64,000 nucleotides of DNA from the NCBI GenBank assembly GCA_036496805.1, contig DASXKN010000009.1, positions 186,001-250,000 on the forward strand, in the 5' to 3' direction. The notes beneath the pieces are model-generated. The model searched no databases. It saw nothing but the letters and a program-made list of their open reading frames with translations, and was not told where the DNA came from. Positions 34,825-43,343 of this stretch are shown piece by piece. Within the stretch, counting starts at the first letter, position 1. Each line of letters begins with the position of its first letter. The translations under genes and the position numbers were made by a program. This DNA is from SZAS-103 sp036496805. Lineage in GTDB: Bacteria; Pseudomonadota; Gammaproteobacteria; Xanthomonadales; Xanthomonadaceae.

Positions 34825-35652
34825 ATGATGAAGTCCAGCGAATTCCTGCTTCCGGGCGGCCGCGATGGCGTCCTGCTGATCCATGGTCTGACCGGCACGC
34901 CCGCCGAGATGCGCTTCGTCGGCAAGGGCCTGCATCGCCAGGGCTACAGCGTGCTGGGCATGCAACTGGCCGGCCACTGCGGCAGCGAGGCAGACCTGCT
35001 GGCCACCGGCTGGCGCGACTGGTATCGCAGCGTGACCGAAGCGGCCGACCGACTTGCCGAAAAGGTGGACCGGATGTTCGTCGGCGGCCTGTCGATGGGC
35101 GCCATCCTCGCGCTCAAGCTCGCCGCCGACCGCCCCGAGCAGGTTGCCGGCCTGGCCCTGTACGGCACCACCTTCGCCTACGACGGCTGGACCATCCCGC
35201 CGATCGCACGGCTGTCCTTCATGCTGCCGCTGGCGATGAAGCTGGGCATCGGCCGCAAGAAGAAGTTCATGGAAAAGCCGCCCTACGGCATCAAGTGCGA
35301 GCGCGTGCGCCAGCGCATCGCCGGCAGCATGCTCGCCGGCGACAGTGCGGCCGGCGGCCTGCCGGGCAATCCCTGGCCTTCGCTGGCCGAGTTCTACCGG
35401 CTGTCCGCGCGCGTGCGCCGCCAGCTCGGCCACGTGCGTGCGCCCTGCCTGGTCGTGCACTCGGCCAACGACGACGTCGCCAGCGTGCGCAACGCGCGCA
35501 TCGTCGAGCGGCGCGTGACCGCCGAAGTGGAGACGATGCTGCTGCACGACAGCTACCACATGGTCACGGTGGACCAGGAGCATCGCGAAGTCGTGGCGCG
35601 CTCGGCCGATTTCTTCTCGCGCTGCGCCGACGGCCGCTTGCAGACGGCTTGA
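34825..35652 (+). CDS. Alpha/beta hydrolase (carboxylesterase type)
   Basis: A 275-residue cytoplasmic hydrolase of the Est30/YvaK-like branch. The oxyanion segment is LLIHGLTGTPAEMR, the nucleophile elbow is GGLSMGAI, the acid Asp lies in VVHSANDDVAS and the base is in HDSYHMVTVD. Two adjacent ATG codons (34825, 34828) are possible starts and neither has a strong ribosome-binding site. It lies 197 bp after the kinase and before acyl carrier protein and ketosynthase genes. It might act on an acyl thioester or ester made by them, but this is inference. Confidence 0.85.
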   Translation: MMKSSEFLLPGGRDGVLLIHGLTGTPAEMRFVGKGLHRQGYSVLGMQLAGHCGSEADLLATGWRDWYRSVTEAADRLAEKVDRMFVGGLSMGAILALKLAADRPEQVAGLALYGTTFAYDGWTIPPIARLSFMLPLAMKLGIGRKKKFMEKPPYGIKCERVRQRIAGSMLAGDSAAGGLPGNPWPSLAEFYRLSARVRRQLGHVRAPCLVVHSANDDVASVRNARIVERRVTAEVETMLLHDSYHMVTVDQEHREVVARSADFFSRCADGRLQTA

Positions 35653-35680
35653 GCGCCAGCGGCTATCCTGCACCCATACC

Positions 35681-35762
35681 GCGGTGCATGGATGCACCGC
35701 CCCGGGCCTCGACGCAAGTCGTTGCCCGGGAGCACCGAGTACGGACATGTGCCGGACTCGGT
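35681..35762 (+). promoter_or_regulatory. Three-hairpin RNA leader upstream of acyl carrier protein gene
   Basis: Three hairpins lie back to back: 35681-35700 (GCGGTGCA/TGCACCGC), 35701-35730 (CCCGGGC/GCCCGGG with an inner CGAC-GCAA-GTCG tetraloop stem) and 35734-35762 (ACCGAGT/ACTCGGT with an inner CGG/CCG). They fill the gap before the ACP gene, which begins at 35828. The nested stems and the GNRA tetraloop suggest a selected RNA fold, either a cis-regulatory leader or a small RNA. No known riboswitch class is recognised. Confidence 0.5.
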
Positions 35763-35827
35763 GCGTCTGAACAAGGCCAGGATGGACTTGTTCGGACCAT
35801 TCAACAGCTACCCGCACGGAGCAAGGC

Positions 35828-36094
35828 ATGGAAAACACCCAGGACACGATCTTCGCGATCATCGCCAAGGAAGCGCACATCCCGCTGGAGAAGATCACCC
35901 TGCAGTCCACGCTCAAGGACCTGGAAATCGATTCGCTGGACGTCGTGCAGATCATCTTCGAGCTGGAAGACCGCTTCGGCATCACCCTGCCCGACAAGGA
36001 TCCGGCGATCGACACCGAGAGCGTGAGCGGCCTGGTCGCGGCAGTCGAAAAGCTGCTCGCGGAGAAGAACGCGGCCGCCAGCGGCGCCGCCTGA
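35828..36094 (+). CDS. Acyl carrier protein
   Basis: An 88-residue acidic carrier protein. The phosphopantetheine attachment site is Ser 36 in the motif EIDSLDVVQIIFELEDRFG. It differs from a housekeeping AcpP in its DSLD context and in an Ala-rich tail, and it lies next to its own ketosynthase rather than in a fab cluster. It probably serves a dedicated pathway. A GGAGC site precedes the ATG. The ketosynthase gene follows after 20 bp. Confidence 0.93.
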   Translation: MENTQDTIFAIIAKEAHIPLEKITLQSTLKDLEIDSLDVVQIIFELEDRFGITLPDKDPAIDTESVSGLVAAVEKLLAEKNAAASGAA

Positions 36095-36114
36095 TCGGCT
36101 GGCGGGAGCCTGGC

Positions 36115-37326
36115 ATGCGTCGCGTCGCCATCACCGGGATGGGTTCGATCAATGCGCTCGGGCACGATGCGGCCGCGAGCTGGCAGGCGATGCGCGAAGG
36201 CCGCGTCGCGATCGGCCCGATCGCCAATATCGCCACCGACCTGCTGAACGTGAAGATCGCCGCGGAAGTGCGCGGCTACGATCCGGCGACGCATTTCGAT
36301 TCGAAGCGGCTGGTGCTGCTCGACCGCGTCTCGCAGTTCGCGCTGGTCGCCGCGCGCGAAGCGATCGCGCAGTCGGGCCTGGATTTCCGCGCCGACGGCC
36401 ACGGCGAGCGCACCGCCTGCATCATCGGCACCGGCATCGGCGGCGAGAACACCCACGACGAAACCGCGAAGCGCTTCTACGGCGACAGGAAACCGAACGT
36501 GCACCCGTTGACCATCGTGCGGCTGATGGCGAACGCGCCGGCCTGCCACGTGACGATGGAGTTCGGCCTCACCGGACCGTCGTTTGCGGTCGTCAGCGCC
36601 TGCGCCTCGGCGAACCACGCGATGGCGCAGGCCTTCGAGATGGTGCGCAGCGGCCGCGTCGATTTCGCGGTCACCGGCGGCAGCGAGGCCTGCATCACCG
36701 TGCCCTGCGTGAAAGCCTGGGAGGCCGTGCGGGTGACCGCCGACGACACCTGCCGGCCGTTCTGCAAGCAGCGCCGCGGCATGGTGCTGGGCGAGGGCGC
36801 GGGCATCTTCGTGCTGGAAGAATGGGAGCACGCGAAGGCGCGCGGCGCGACCATCCTCGCCGAATTCGCCGGCGCGGGCATGTCGGCCGACGCCGCCGAC
36901 ATCGTGCTGCCATCGGCCGATGGCGCCGCGCGCGCACTCACCGGCGCGCTCGCCGACGCGCGCATGGACGCGTCCGAAGTCGGTTACATCAACGCCCACG
37001 GCACCGGCACGCCGGCGAACGATCCCACCGAGACCGCGGCGATCCGCAGGGTGTTCGGCGCGCACGCCGACGCGCTCGCGGTGTCATCGACCAAGTCGAT
37101 GCACGGCCACGCGCTCGGCGCGGCCGGCGCGATCGAGCTGCTCGCCGCGATCGGCGCGCTGCGCGAGGGCGTGATCGCACCGACCGCGAACTTCATCGAT
37201 CCCGACCCGGCCTGCGACCTCGACTACGTGCCGAACACGGCGCGCGAGAAACCCGTGCGCGCGGTGCTGTCGAACTCGTTCGCATTCGGCGGCCTCAACG
37301 CCGTGCTGGCGCTGCGGCGCGCCTGA
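36115..37326 (+). CDS. Beta-ketoacyl-ACP synthase (FabF-like)
   Basis: A 403-residue condensing enzyme of the KAS I/II family. The catalytic triad is Cys 163 in VVSACASANHA, His 295 in NAHGTGTPAND and His 332 in TKSMHGHALGAAG. The C-terminal LSNSFAFGGLNAVL is the family signature. It is preceded by GGGAG and is 20 bp after the ACP gene, so the two are surely co-expressed. No partner chain-length factor, ketoreductase or dehydratase is next to it, so it either borrows fatty acid enzymes or works on a special acyl primer. Confidence 0.93.
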   Translation: MRRVAITGMGSINALGHDAAASWQAMREGRVAIGPIANIATDLLNVKIAAEVRGYDPATHFDSKRLVLLDRVSQFALVAAREAIAQSGLDFRADGHGERTACIIGTGIGGENTHDETAKRFYGDRKPNVHPLTIVRLMANAPACHVTMEFGLTGPSFAVVSACASANHAMAQAFEMVRSGRVDFAVTGGSEACITVPCVKAWEAVRVTADDTCRPFCKQRRGMVLGEGAGIFVLEEWEHAKARGATILAEFAGAGMSADAADIVLPSADGAARALTGALADARMDASEVGYINAHGTGTPANDPTETAAIRRVFGAHADALAVSSTKSMHGHALGAAGAIELLAAIGALREGVIAPTANFIDPDPACDLDYVPNTAREKPVRAVLSNSFAFGGLNAVLALRRA

Positions 37327-37338
37327 GAACGGGGCCGC

Positions 37339-38412
37339 TCAGCCGCCGGTTTCGGGCCGCGGCGCGCCGGCGGATCCCACGGCGGGTGTCGCGGTCCTCG
37401 ACGCGGGCTCCTCGACCGTGTAACCCATGGCCCGCAGGCGCGAGAGGTAGGGTTCGGGCTTGAGCAGGCGCTCGATCGGCAGGGTCGCGAACGTGACCTT
37501 GTTGTTCTCGAGCGCTTTCGACGCGGCATCCAGCCAGGCCTGGTGCGCATGTGCGCTGATGCCGTCGAGTCCGTGGGGCTGGGTCAGCGGTCCTTGCGAG
37601 ATCGCGGCCTGGCAGATCGTCATCTGGTCGGTGTAGGAAAGTTTGCGCAGGGCATCGAGGTCGCCGGTGGACCATGCGTTCGCGCGCGCGGTCATCGCCG
37701 CGAGGTCGGTGTCGATGCGGTCGAGCGTCTTGCGGAAGCAGTCGGTGTCGTCGAGCGCGGTCGACTTGAATTCCTTGACCGCCGCCCTCGGGCTGTCGAC
37801 CGTGATGGCGACCCTGGGCCGGGTGATCTTCGCGCCGGCATGCCGGGCGGCCGATTCCACGACCTTCTGCGCGACCAGCTTCCGGGTCAGGCCGGCGTGG
37901 TCGATCGCATCGTCATAGAGCTCGAGCGCCGCGAAGATCGGGCGCCATCCTTCGACCTTGCCGCTGGCGCCGATGTATTTCGCCTTGAGCGGCGCCCAGC
38001 GCGCGTAGAGGTCGGCCGGCACGACATCCTTGAGTCGCTTGCCATCCGGATTGTTGCGCAGGCCGATCAGCGAGGGCAGCACGGCGAGGTTGGCGAAGAA
38101 GTTCGCGTTCGATTTCAGTTCCGCTTCCGGAGGCGTCACGACTTCCTGCGCCGTCGCGATCACCGCTTCCACGTGCTTCGAGTTCCAGGTGATGCCTTTC
38201 GGCAGCGGCGAGAGCGTGCCGAGGATCCACAGCACATGGTCGCCCTTGCTGACCTTCCACAGCCCCGGGCCTGGTTGCACGCCGTGCACGACGACCTCAT
38301 CGAGCAGCCTGGGTTTCGGTGCATCGGGCGGCGAGGTGGCGGGCGCATCCTGCGCGCGCGCGCCGGTGGCGCAGGCGCAGGCCAGCGCGAAGGCCAGTGC
38401 GAGTCGTTGCAT
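37339..38412 (-). CDS. TraB/GumN family exported protein
   Basis: A 357-residue protein with a signal peptide (MQRLALAFALACACATGARA, cleavage near residue 20) and a TraB/GumN domain. The segments LWKVSKGDHVLWILGTLSPLP at the start and MGYTVEEP at the end match the family, which is thought to be related to Tiki metalloproteases. Members have an undefined, probably periplasmic hydrolytic role. The C-terminal 20 residues are Ala/Pro/Gly-rich. It is convergent with the ketosynthase by 12 bp. Confidence 0.86.
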   Translation of the reverse strand: MQRLALAFALACACATGARAQDAPATSPPDAPKPRLLDEVVVHGVQPGPGLWKVSKGDHVLWILGTLSPLPKGITWNSKHVEAVIATAQEVVTPPEAELKSNANFFANLAVLPSLIGLRNNPDGKRLKDVVPADLYARWAPLKAKYIGASGKVEGWRPIFAALELYDDAIDHAGLTRKLVAQKVVESAARHAGAKITRPRVAITVDSPRAAVKEFKSTALDDTDCFRKTLDRIDTDLAAMTARANAWSTGDLDALRKLSYTDQMTICQAAISQGPLTQPHGLDGISAHAHQAWLDAASKALENNKVTFATLPIERLLKPEPYLSRLRAMGYTVEEPASRTATPAVGSAGAPRPETGG

Positions 38413-38529
38413 GGGGAAAACCCGTTCCGTGGGGGCGGGTAGTGTTCCCGATCCGCGCGCATCCGGTGTTAGGTTTTGGTTGCAGCGCGACGACGATGCG
38501 CCGCGCTGCGATCGGGTACCGCGCGGGCA

Positions 38530-39951
38530 TCAGCCGGCGCGCTTGGCCTTCGTCAGCAACTGGTCGATCAGCTTCAGGCCGAGGTCGATTTCGTCGGTGC
38601 TGATGTGCAGCGACGGCGCCAGGGTTATGACGTTCTTGTAGTAGCCGCCGACGTCGAGCACGAGGCCGGTCTTCCTGCCGTTGTGGTCGAGCTCGCCGGC
38701 GAGGCCCATGTCGACCATGCGGTCGAGCAGCTTGCGGTTCGGGGTGAAACCGTCGGCTTCGCAGATCTCGGCGCGCAGGGCGAGGCCGAGGCCGTCGACG
38801 TCGCCGATCTCGGGATGGCGCTTCTGCAAATCGCGCAGACCCTCGAGGAAATGCGCGCCCTTCGCCATCACCATCGACTCGTAATCGATCTCGGCGAGCA
38901 TCTTCATCGTCTCAAGTCCCACCGCGGTGCCGAGCGGGTTGGAGGCGAAGGTCGAATGGGTCGAGCCGGGCGGGAAGACGGTCGGGTTGATCAGTTCCTC
39001 GCGAGCCCAGATGCCGGCGAGCGGGTTCAGGCCGTTGGTCAGCGCCTTGCCGAACACGAGCACGTCGGGCTTCACGCCGAAATGCTCGATCGCCCAGAGC
39101 TTGCCGGTGCGGAAGAAACCCATCTGGATCTCGTCGACGACCAGCAGGATGCCGTACTGGTCGAGCACCTTCTTCAGGCCGGTGAAGAAGTTCGGCGGCG
39201 GAATGACATACCCGCCGGTGCCCTGGATCGGCTCGACGTAGAACGCCGCGTACTCGCATTGCTGCGCCTTCGGGTCCCATACGCCGTTGTATTCGGTCTC
39301 GAACAGGCGCGCGAACTTCGCCACGCAATGCTCGCCGTATTCCTCCTTCGTCATGCCCCTGGGGCCACTGCCTTTCGAGGCACGAAAGTGGTACGGGAAT
39401 TCGATGAACATCGCGCGATCGAAATGGCCGTAGCGGCGGCGATAACGATACGACGAGGTGATCGCCGAAGCGCCCAGGGTGCGGCCGTGGTAGCCGCCCT
39501 CGAAGGCGAACACCAGGCTCTTGCCGCCCTTGGCGTTGCGCACGATCTTCAGCGAGTCCTCGACCGACTGCGAGCCGCCGACGTTGAAGTGCACGCGCCC
39601 GTCGAGGCCCCACTTCTTCTTCGCGTCCTGCGCGACGACCTTGGCGAGTTCGATCTTGGTCGGATGCAGGTACTGGCTCGCGACCTGCGGCAGGGTGTCG
39701 ATCTGCTTCTTCAACACCTCGTTGAGGCGCGGGTTCGAGTAGCCGAAATTGACCGCCGAGTACCACATCTGGAGGTCGAGGAAGGGCGTGCCTTCGCCGT
39801 CGTACAGATAACTGCCCTCGCAGCGCGCGAAGATCTTCGGCGGCTCGGAGTAATGCACCGTGTCGCCGAAGGAACAGTAGCGGGCCTCGTCGGCCAGCAG
39901 GGCGGCATCGCGTTCGGCGGGGGTGAGATTGGTCACGGCGGTATCAGGCAT
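38530..39951 (-). CDS. Class III PLP aminotransferase
   Basis: A 473-residue aminotransferase of the acetylornithine/diaminobutyrate class. Motifs include VGGSQSVEDSLKIVRNAKGG, the PLP-stacking FEGGYHGRT, VVDEIQMGFFRTG and the Schiff-base Lys in VFGKALTNGLNPL. The substrate is uncertain; a terminal-amino or diamino donor is likely for this class. Its ATG at 39951 overlaps the end of the HAD phosphatase gene by 8 bp, so the two are coupled and probably act in one pathway. Confidence 0.88.
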   Translation of the reverse strand: MPDTAVTNLTPAERDAALLADEARYCSFGDTVHYSEPPKIFARCEGSYLYDGEGTPFLDLQMWYSAVNFGYSNPRLNEVLKKQIDTLPQVASQYLHPTKIELAKVVAQDAKKKWGLDGRVHFNVGGSQSVEDSLKIVRNAKGGKSLVFAFEGGYHGRTLGASAITSSYRYRRRYGHFDRAMFIEFPYHFRASKGSGPRGMTKEEYGEHCVAKFARLFETEYNGVWDPKAQQCEYAAFYVEPIQGTGGYVIPPPNFFTGLKKVLDQYGILLVVDEIQMGFFRTGKLWAIEHFGVKPDVLVFGKALTNGLNPLAGIWAREELINPTVFPPGSTHSTFASNPLGTAVGLETMKMLAEIDYESMVMAKGAHFLEGLRDLQKRHPEIGDVDGLGLALRAEICEADGFTPNRKLLDRMVDMGLAGELDHNGRKTGLVLDVGGYYKNVITLAPSLHISTDEIDLGLKLIDQLLTKAKRAG

Positions 39952-40660
39952 GCGAGGCGGAACCTGGCTGGGGGACGGCATCGTGCGCCGGCGTCACCGG
40001 GCAGAGGGTGCCTTCGATCAGGGAAGGCAGCAGGACCAGGGCGTCCTGGAAGCCTGTGATGGGGATGTAGGGCAGGCCGTGGGCGCGGCAATGCTCGATC
40101 AGGCGGTGCTTGGCGAACACCAGGTCGACCGCGCCGGCGGCGCAGAAGTCCGAGGCGCCGTCGCCGATCAGCAGCACCTTTTTCTTCTGCTGGCGCGCGA
40201 GCGCGACCTGGGCGCATTTGCACATGCCGCTGGCGACCTTGCAGTCGTCGGCCGCGTGCGGGAAGGAGAGCTGCCAGCGGCGCGTTCCATCGGCTTCGAG
40301 CTTGTTGGCGGCGATCGCCAGGTGGTCGAGCTGGTGGCGGGCGAGGATCGACTCGATGGCGATGTCGAGGCCGTCGCTGACGATCCGCATCGGTATGCGC
40401 GCCGACAGCGCCGCCTCGACGAAGGCGGGAAAACTGCGGTCGATGCGCATCGCGGCAAACAGGGCATCGAGCTGGCGGCGGTCGGCGTCGACCAGGGCGA
40501 TCTGGCCGGCCATGCAGTCGTGCGATCCGATCGCGCCGGACTTCCAGCGCTCCTCGAGGATCGTCCAGTCGGGGTGCGCGTGGCGTTCGAGCAGGGAGTC
40601 GGTGACGTCCTCGATGCTGATCGTGCCGTCGAAATCGCACAGGATGATCCAGTCGGACAC
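39944..40660 (-). CDS. MtnX-like HAD phosphatase
   Basis: A 238-residue HAD-IB phosphatase. Motif I is LCDFDGTIS with the nucleophile Asp, motif II Ser lies in MRIVSDGLDIAI and motif III/IV in LLIGDGASDFCAAGAVDLVFAK. It resembles MtnX and phosphoserine phosphatase-like enzymes. No other methionine-salvage gene is nearby, so MtnX function is doubtful. The start is a GTG at 40660 with an AAGG/AGG site. It is translationally coupled to the following aminotransferase. A phosphate ester of an amino compound is a reasonable substrate guess. Confidence 0.86.
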   Translation of the reverse strand: MSDWIILCDFDGTISIEDVTDSLLERHAHPDWTILEERWKSGAIGSHDCMAGQIALVDADRRQLDALFAAMRIDRSFPAFVEAALSARIPMRIVSDGLDIAIESILARHQLDHLAIAANKLEADGTRRWQLSFPHAADDCKVASGMCKCAQVALARQQKKKVLLIGDGASDFCAAGAVDLVFAKHRLIEHCRAHGLPYIPITGFQDALVLLPSLIEGTLCPVTPAHDAVPQPGSASHA

Positions 40661-40802
40661 GCGGCCTGCCTTGCTTCGGAGGGGTCGGCATGATCGCCGA
40701 GGACGGATTAAGTTTCCCTGCCGCCGGTCACGCTCTCCCCAAGCTGTGCCGATGCGGACCGGCGGCAGGATAGCCTGCCGGGCCGGCCGGCCGCGAGTTT
40801 TG

Positions 40803-40825
40803 CCCATCCCGGCGACCGGGGTGGG
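40803..40825. other. 10-bp inverted repeat upstream of cytochrome gene
   Basis: CCCATCCCGG and CCGGGGTGGG form a 10-bp stem with one G-U pair and a CGA loop. It lies just upstream of the -10 box of the cytochrome gene, in the 228-bp gap between two divergent genes. There is no U-run on either strand that would make it a terminator. It could be an operator. Confidence 0.35.
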
Positions 40826-40844
40826 CCGCGGGCCGCGCTGCCGC

Positions 40845-40850
40845 TATACT
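40845..40850 (+). promoter_or_regulatory. -10 box before cytochrome c5 gene
   Basis: TATACT lies 39 bp before the proposed GTG start. No good -35 is seen at 17 bp, which suggests activator dependence. Confidence 0.45.
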
Positions 40851-40888
40851 GCCGCGCTGGAATTCGTCGATCGTCCACAGGTGCCGCC

Positions 40889-41410
40889 GTGCTGCGCAAT
40901 CACGACCTCGTCTTCATGAAGCATTTCTCGATGGTGATCGGCGCCCTCGTCGGCGTGACCATCATCCTGCTCGCGTTTGCCAGCTACATGTACAGCCTGA
41001 TGCCGGTCGAGGCCAATCCCGCGAAGGAAGCCAAGATCGCGGCGCGGATCGCGCCGGTGGGATCGGTCTACGCCGGCTCGACCGGCGCGGCGCAGATTGA
41101 AATGGTGAAGAAGGCCGCAGCGGCCGAGGCGGCCTCGCACGTGGAATTCGGCGGCGCGCTGGACGGGCAGGCGATCTTCACCAAGATTTGCTCGGCCTGC
41201 CACAACACCGGTGCGCAGGGCGCGCCCAAGCTTGAAAAAGCGGCCTGGGCTGCCCGCGTCGCCGAGGGCATCCCGACCCTCGTGCAGCACGCCACCAACG
41301 GCTACAAGGGTCCGGATGGCAACCAGATGCCGGCCAAGGGCAACGATCCCGGACTCAGCGACGCCCAGATCGAAGCGACCGTGAAGTGGATGGTGGGCCA
41401 GATCAAATGA
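40889..41410 (+). CDS. Membrane-anchored cytochrome c5
   Basis: A 173-residue monohaem cytochrome. A single N-terminal hydrophobic anchor (about residues 14-35) is followed by an Ala-rich linker and a cytochrome c domain with the haem-binding CSACH, surrounded by FTKICSACHNTGAQGAPKL. The axial Met is in GNQMPAKGNDPGLSD. It belongs to the CycA/c5 group that carries electrons in the periplasm, often to terminal oxidases. The GTG at 40889 or the ATG at 40916 may be the start; the second would still give the full anchor. Confidence 0.92.
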   Translation: MLRNHDLVFMKHFSMVIGALVGVTIILLAFASYMYSLMPVEANPAKEAKIAARIAPVGSVYAGSTGAAQIEMVKKAAAAEAASHVEFGGALDGQAIFTKICSACHNTGAQGAPKLEKAAWAARVAEGIPTLVQHATNGYKGPDGNQMPAKGNDPGLSDAQIEATVKWMVGQIK

Positions 41411-41466
41411 GTCCGGGCAAGTAACGCCCGCCGTTTTCCGGTTGCGCCGCTTCGTGTCGCCCAACC

Positions 41467-42144
41467 ATGACCCAGCCTATCGTCACGTCGTTCCCGGAAG
41501 CCACCGGTAGCCTGCTGCTGCCGGGGCCAGCCGGTGCGCTTGAAGTCTGCGTGGACTATCCCGACCCGGCCGAGGCCTGCGCCGGGATCGCGGTGTTCTG
41601 CCACCCGCACCCGCTCGAAGGCGGGACGATGCACAACAAGGTCGTCACCATGGCCACGCGCGCGCTGCGCGAACTCGGGCTGGTCACGGTGCGCTTCAAC
41701 TTTCGCGGTGTCGGCCTGTCGCTGGGCAGCTACGACAACGGCCGTGGCGAGACCCTCGACCTGCACGCCGTCGCGCAATGGGCGCGCGCCGCGCGGCCGG
41801 ACTGGCAACTCTGGCTCGGCGGATTCTCGTTCGGCGCCTGGGTGTCCCTGCTCGGCGCGCGCGACCTGCCGGCTTCGCAACTGATCTCGATCGCGCCGCC
41901 CGCGGGGCGCTGGGATTTCTCCGCCGTGCTGGCGCCGGCCTGCCCGTGGCTGGTGGTGCAGGGCGAGGCCGACGAGATCGTCTCGCCCAAGGCCGTGTAC
42001 GACTGGCTGGGCAAGCTCGACGCGCAACCGTCGCTGGTGAAGATGCCCGACACCGGCCACTTCTTCCACCACCGCCTGATGGACCTGCGTGGCGCGATCA
42101 AGAACGGCGTGCGCCGCAACCTGCCGCCGCCGCTGCATGGCTGA
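41467..42144 (+). CDS. Alpha/beta hydrolase (COG2945 type)
   Basis: A 225-residue hydrolase of the dienelactone-hydrolase-like COG2945 group. Characteristic features are the early FCHPHPLEGGTMHNKVV, RFNFRGVGLSLGSYDNGRGE, the nucleophile elbow GGFSFGAW and the late His in MPDTGHFFHHRL. The substrate is unknown. The stop codon overlaps the zapE start by 8 bp. Confidence 0.88.
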   Translation: MTQPIVTSFPEATGSLLLPGPAGALEVCVDYPDPAEACAGIAVFCHPHPLEGGTMHNKVVTMATRALRELGLVTVRFNFRGVGLSLGSYDNGRGETLDLHAVAQWARAARPDWQLWLGGFSFGAWVSLLGARDLPASQLISIAPPAGRWDFSAVLAPACPWLVVQGEADEIVSPKAVYDWLGKLDAQPSLVKMPDTGHFFHHRLMDLRGAIKNGVRRNLPPPLHG

Positions 42145-43243
42145 GTCGCCCGCGCAGACACGACCTTCGGCGCAGTACGCGGCCGGCGTCGCCCGGGGGG
42201 AATGGCAGGCCGATCCTGCGCAGCAGGGCGCGCTCGCCGAGCTCGACCGCATCCACGACGGCCTGCTCGCCGATGTCGATGCCGGCGCCTTGAAGAAACT
42301 GTTCGCGCGCCTGCGCGCGCCCGTGCCGGTACGTGGGTTGTACCTGTGGGGTGGCGTCGGTCGCGGCAAGACCTTCCTCACCGAACTGCTCTTCGAACAC
42401 ATCCCGATCGCCGGCAAGCGCCGCCTGCATTTCCACCGCTTCATGGCCGACGTGCATGCGCGCCTGCGCGTGCTGCGCGAGGTGCGCGATCCGCTGCGGA
42501 CCGTCGCGCGCGACATCGCGGCCGAGGCGCGCCTGCTGGTGCTCGACGAATGCATCGTCACCGACATCGGCGACGCGATGCTGCTCGGCCATCTGCTCGA
42601 AGGCCTGTTCGCGAACGGCACGACCCTCGTGGTCACTTCCAACATCGCGCCGTCGGACCTGTACAAGGACGGCCTCCAGCGCGCGCAGTTCCTGCCCGCG
42701 ATCGCGGCGATCGAGCGCAACTGTGCGGTGGTCCACCTCGACGGTTCGCAGGACTACCGTTTGCTCCACCTGCGCCAGGCCGCGCGCTGGTGCGTGCCGC
42801 CCGACGACGCCAGCGAGATGCGCCTGCAGGCGAGCTTCGAGAAGCTGGCCATGGGCCTGCCGCGGCTGTCCGAGACCCTGCAGGTCAACGACCGCCCGAT
42901 CCTCGCGCGATCGCACGCCGACGGCATCGTCTGGTTCGACTTCGCCCAACTCTGCGAAGGTCCGCGCGCGGTCGCCGACTACATCGAGATCGCGAAGGAC
43001 TACCACACCGTGCTGATCTCCGACGTGCCGGTGTTCGACCGCGAGCACGAGGACGCGGCCAAGCGTTTCATCCTGCTGATCGACGAGCTCTACGACCGCC
43101 ACGTCAACCTGCTGGCCTCGGCCGCCGCCGCGCCGACCGCGTTGTACCGCGGCCATCGCCACGCCGCCGAGTTCGCCCGCACCGAAAGCCGCTTGATCGA
43201 CATGCAGTCCGACGACTACCTTGCGCTGGAGCATCGCCCGTGA
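42137..43243 (+). CDS. zapE: Cell division AFG1-like ATPase ZapE
   Basis: A 368-residue AAA+ family P-loop protein. Walker A is GGVGRGKT at residues 72-79, Walker B is LLVLDECIVTD, and a sensor segment VVTSNIAPSDLYKDGLQRAQFLPAI is present. In E. coli ZapE associates with the Z-ring and becomes important under low oxygen and heat. Mitochondrial homologues aid respiratory complex turnover. It overlaps the hydrolase gene and is near cytochrome c5, an arrangement compatible with respiratory quality control. Confidence 0.93.
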   Translation: MAESPAQTRPSAQYAAGVARGEWQADPAQQGALAELDRIHDGLLADVDAGALKKLFARLRAPVPVRGLYLWGGVGRGKTFLTELLFEHIPIAGKRRLHFHRFMADVHARLRVLREVRDPLRTVARDIAAEARLLVLDECIVTDIGDAMLLGHLLEGLFANGTTLVVTSNIAPSDLYKDGLQRAQFLPAIAAIERNCAVVHLDGSQDYRLLHLRQAARWCVPPDDASEMRLQASFEKLAMGLPRLSETLQVNDRPILARSHADGIVWFDFAQLCEGPRAVADYIEIAKDYHTVLISDVPVFDREHEDAAKRFILLIDELYDRHVNLLASAAAAPTALYRGHRHAAEFARTESRLIDMQSDDYLALEHRP

Positions 43244-43264
43244 TCCGAGCCGGAAACGCTCGTC

Positions 43265-43308
43265 CCTTCTCCCGCCGGGAGAAGGTGGCCGAAGGCCGGA
43301 TGAGGGAA
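43265..43308. repeat. Dispersed palindromic element upstream of queF
   Basis: CCTTCTCCC-GCC-GGGAGAAGG (43265-43285) is a perfect hairpin followed by GGCC-GAA-GGCC and GGATGAGGGA. The sequence is of the kind that recurs between genes in Xanthomonas-like genomes. It lies in the 100-bp gap between zapE and queF and may act as an attenuator or RNA stabiliser. Confidence 0.7.
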
Positions 43309-43343
43309 AGAAGCCACGAGTTGCCGCATGGTTCGTACACGAG

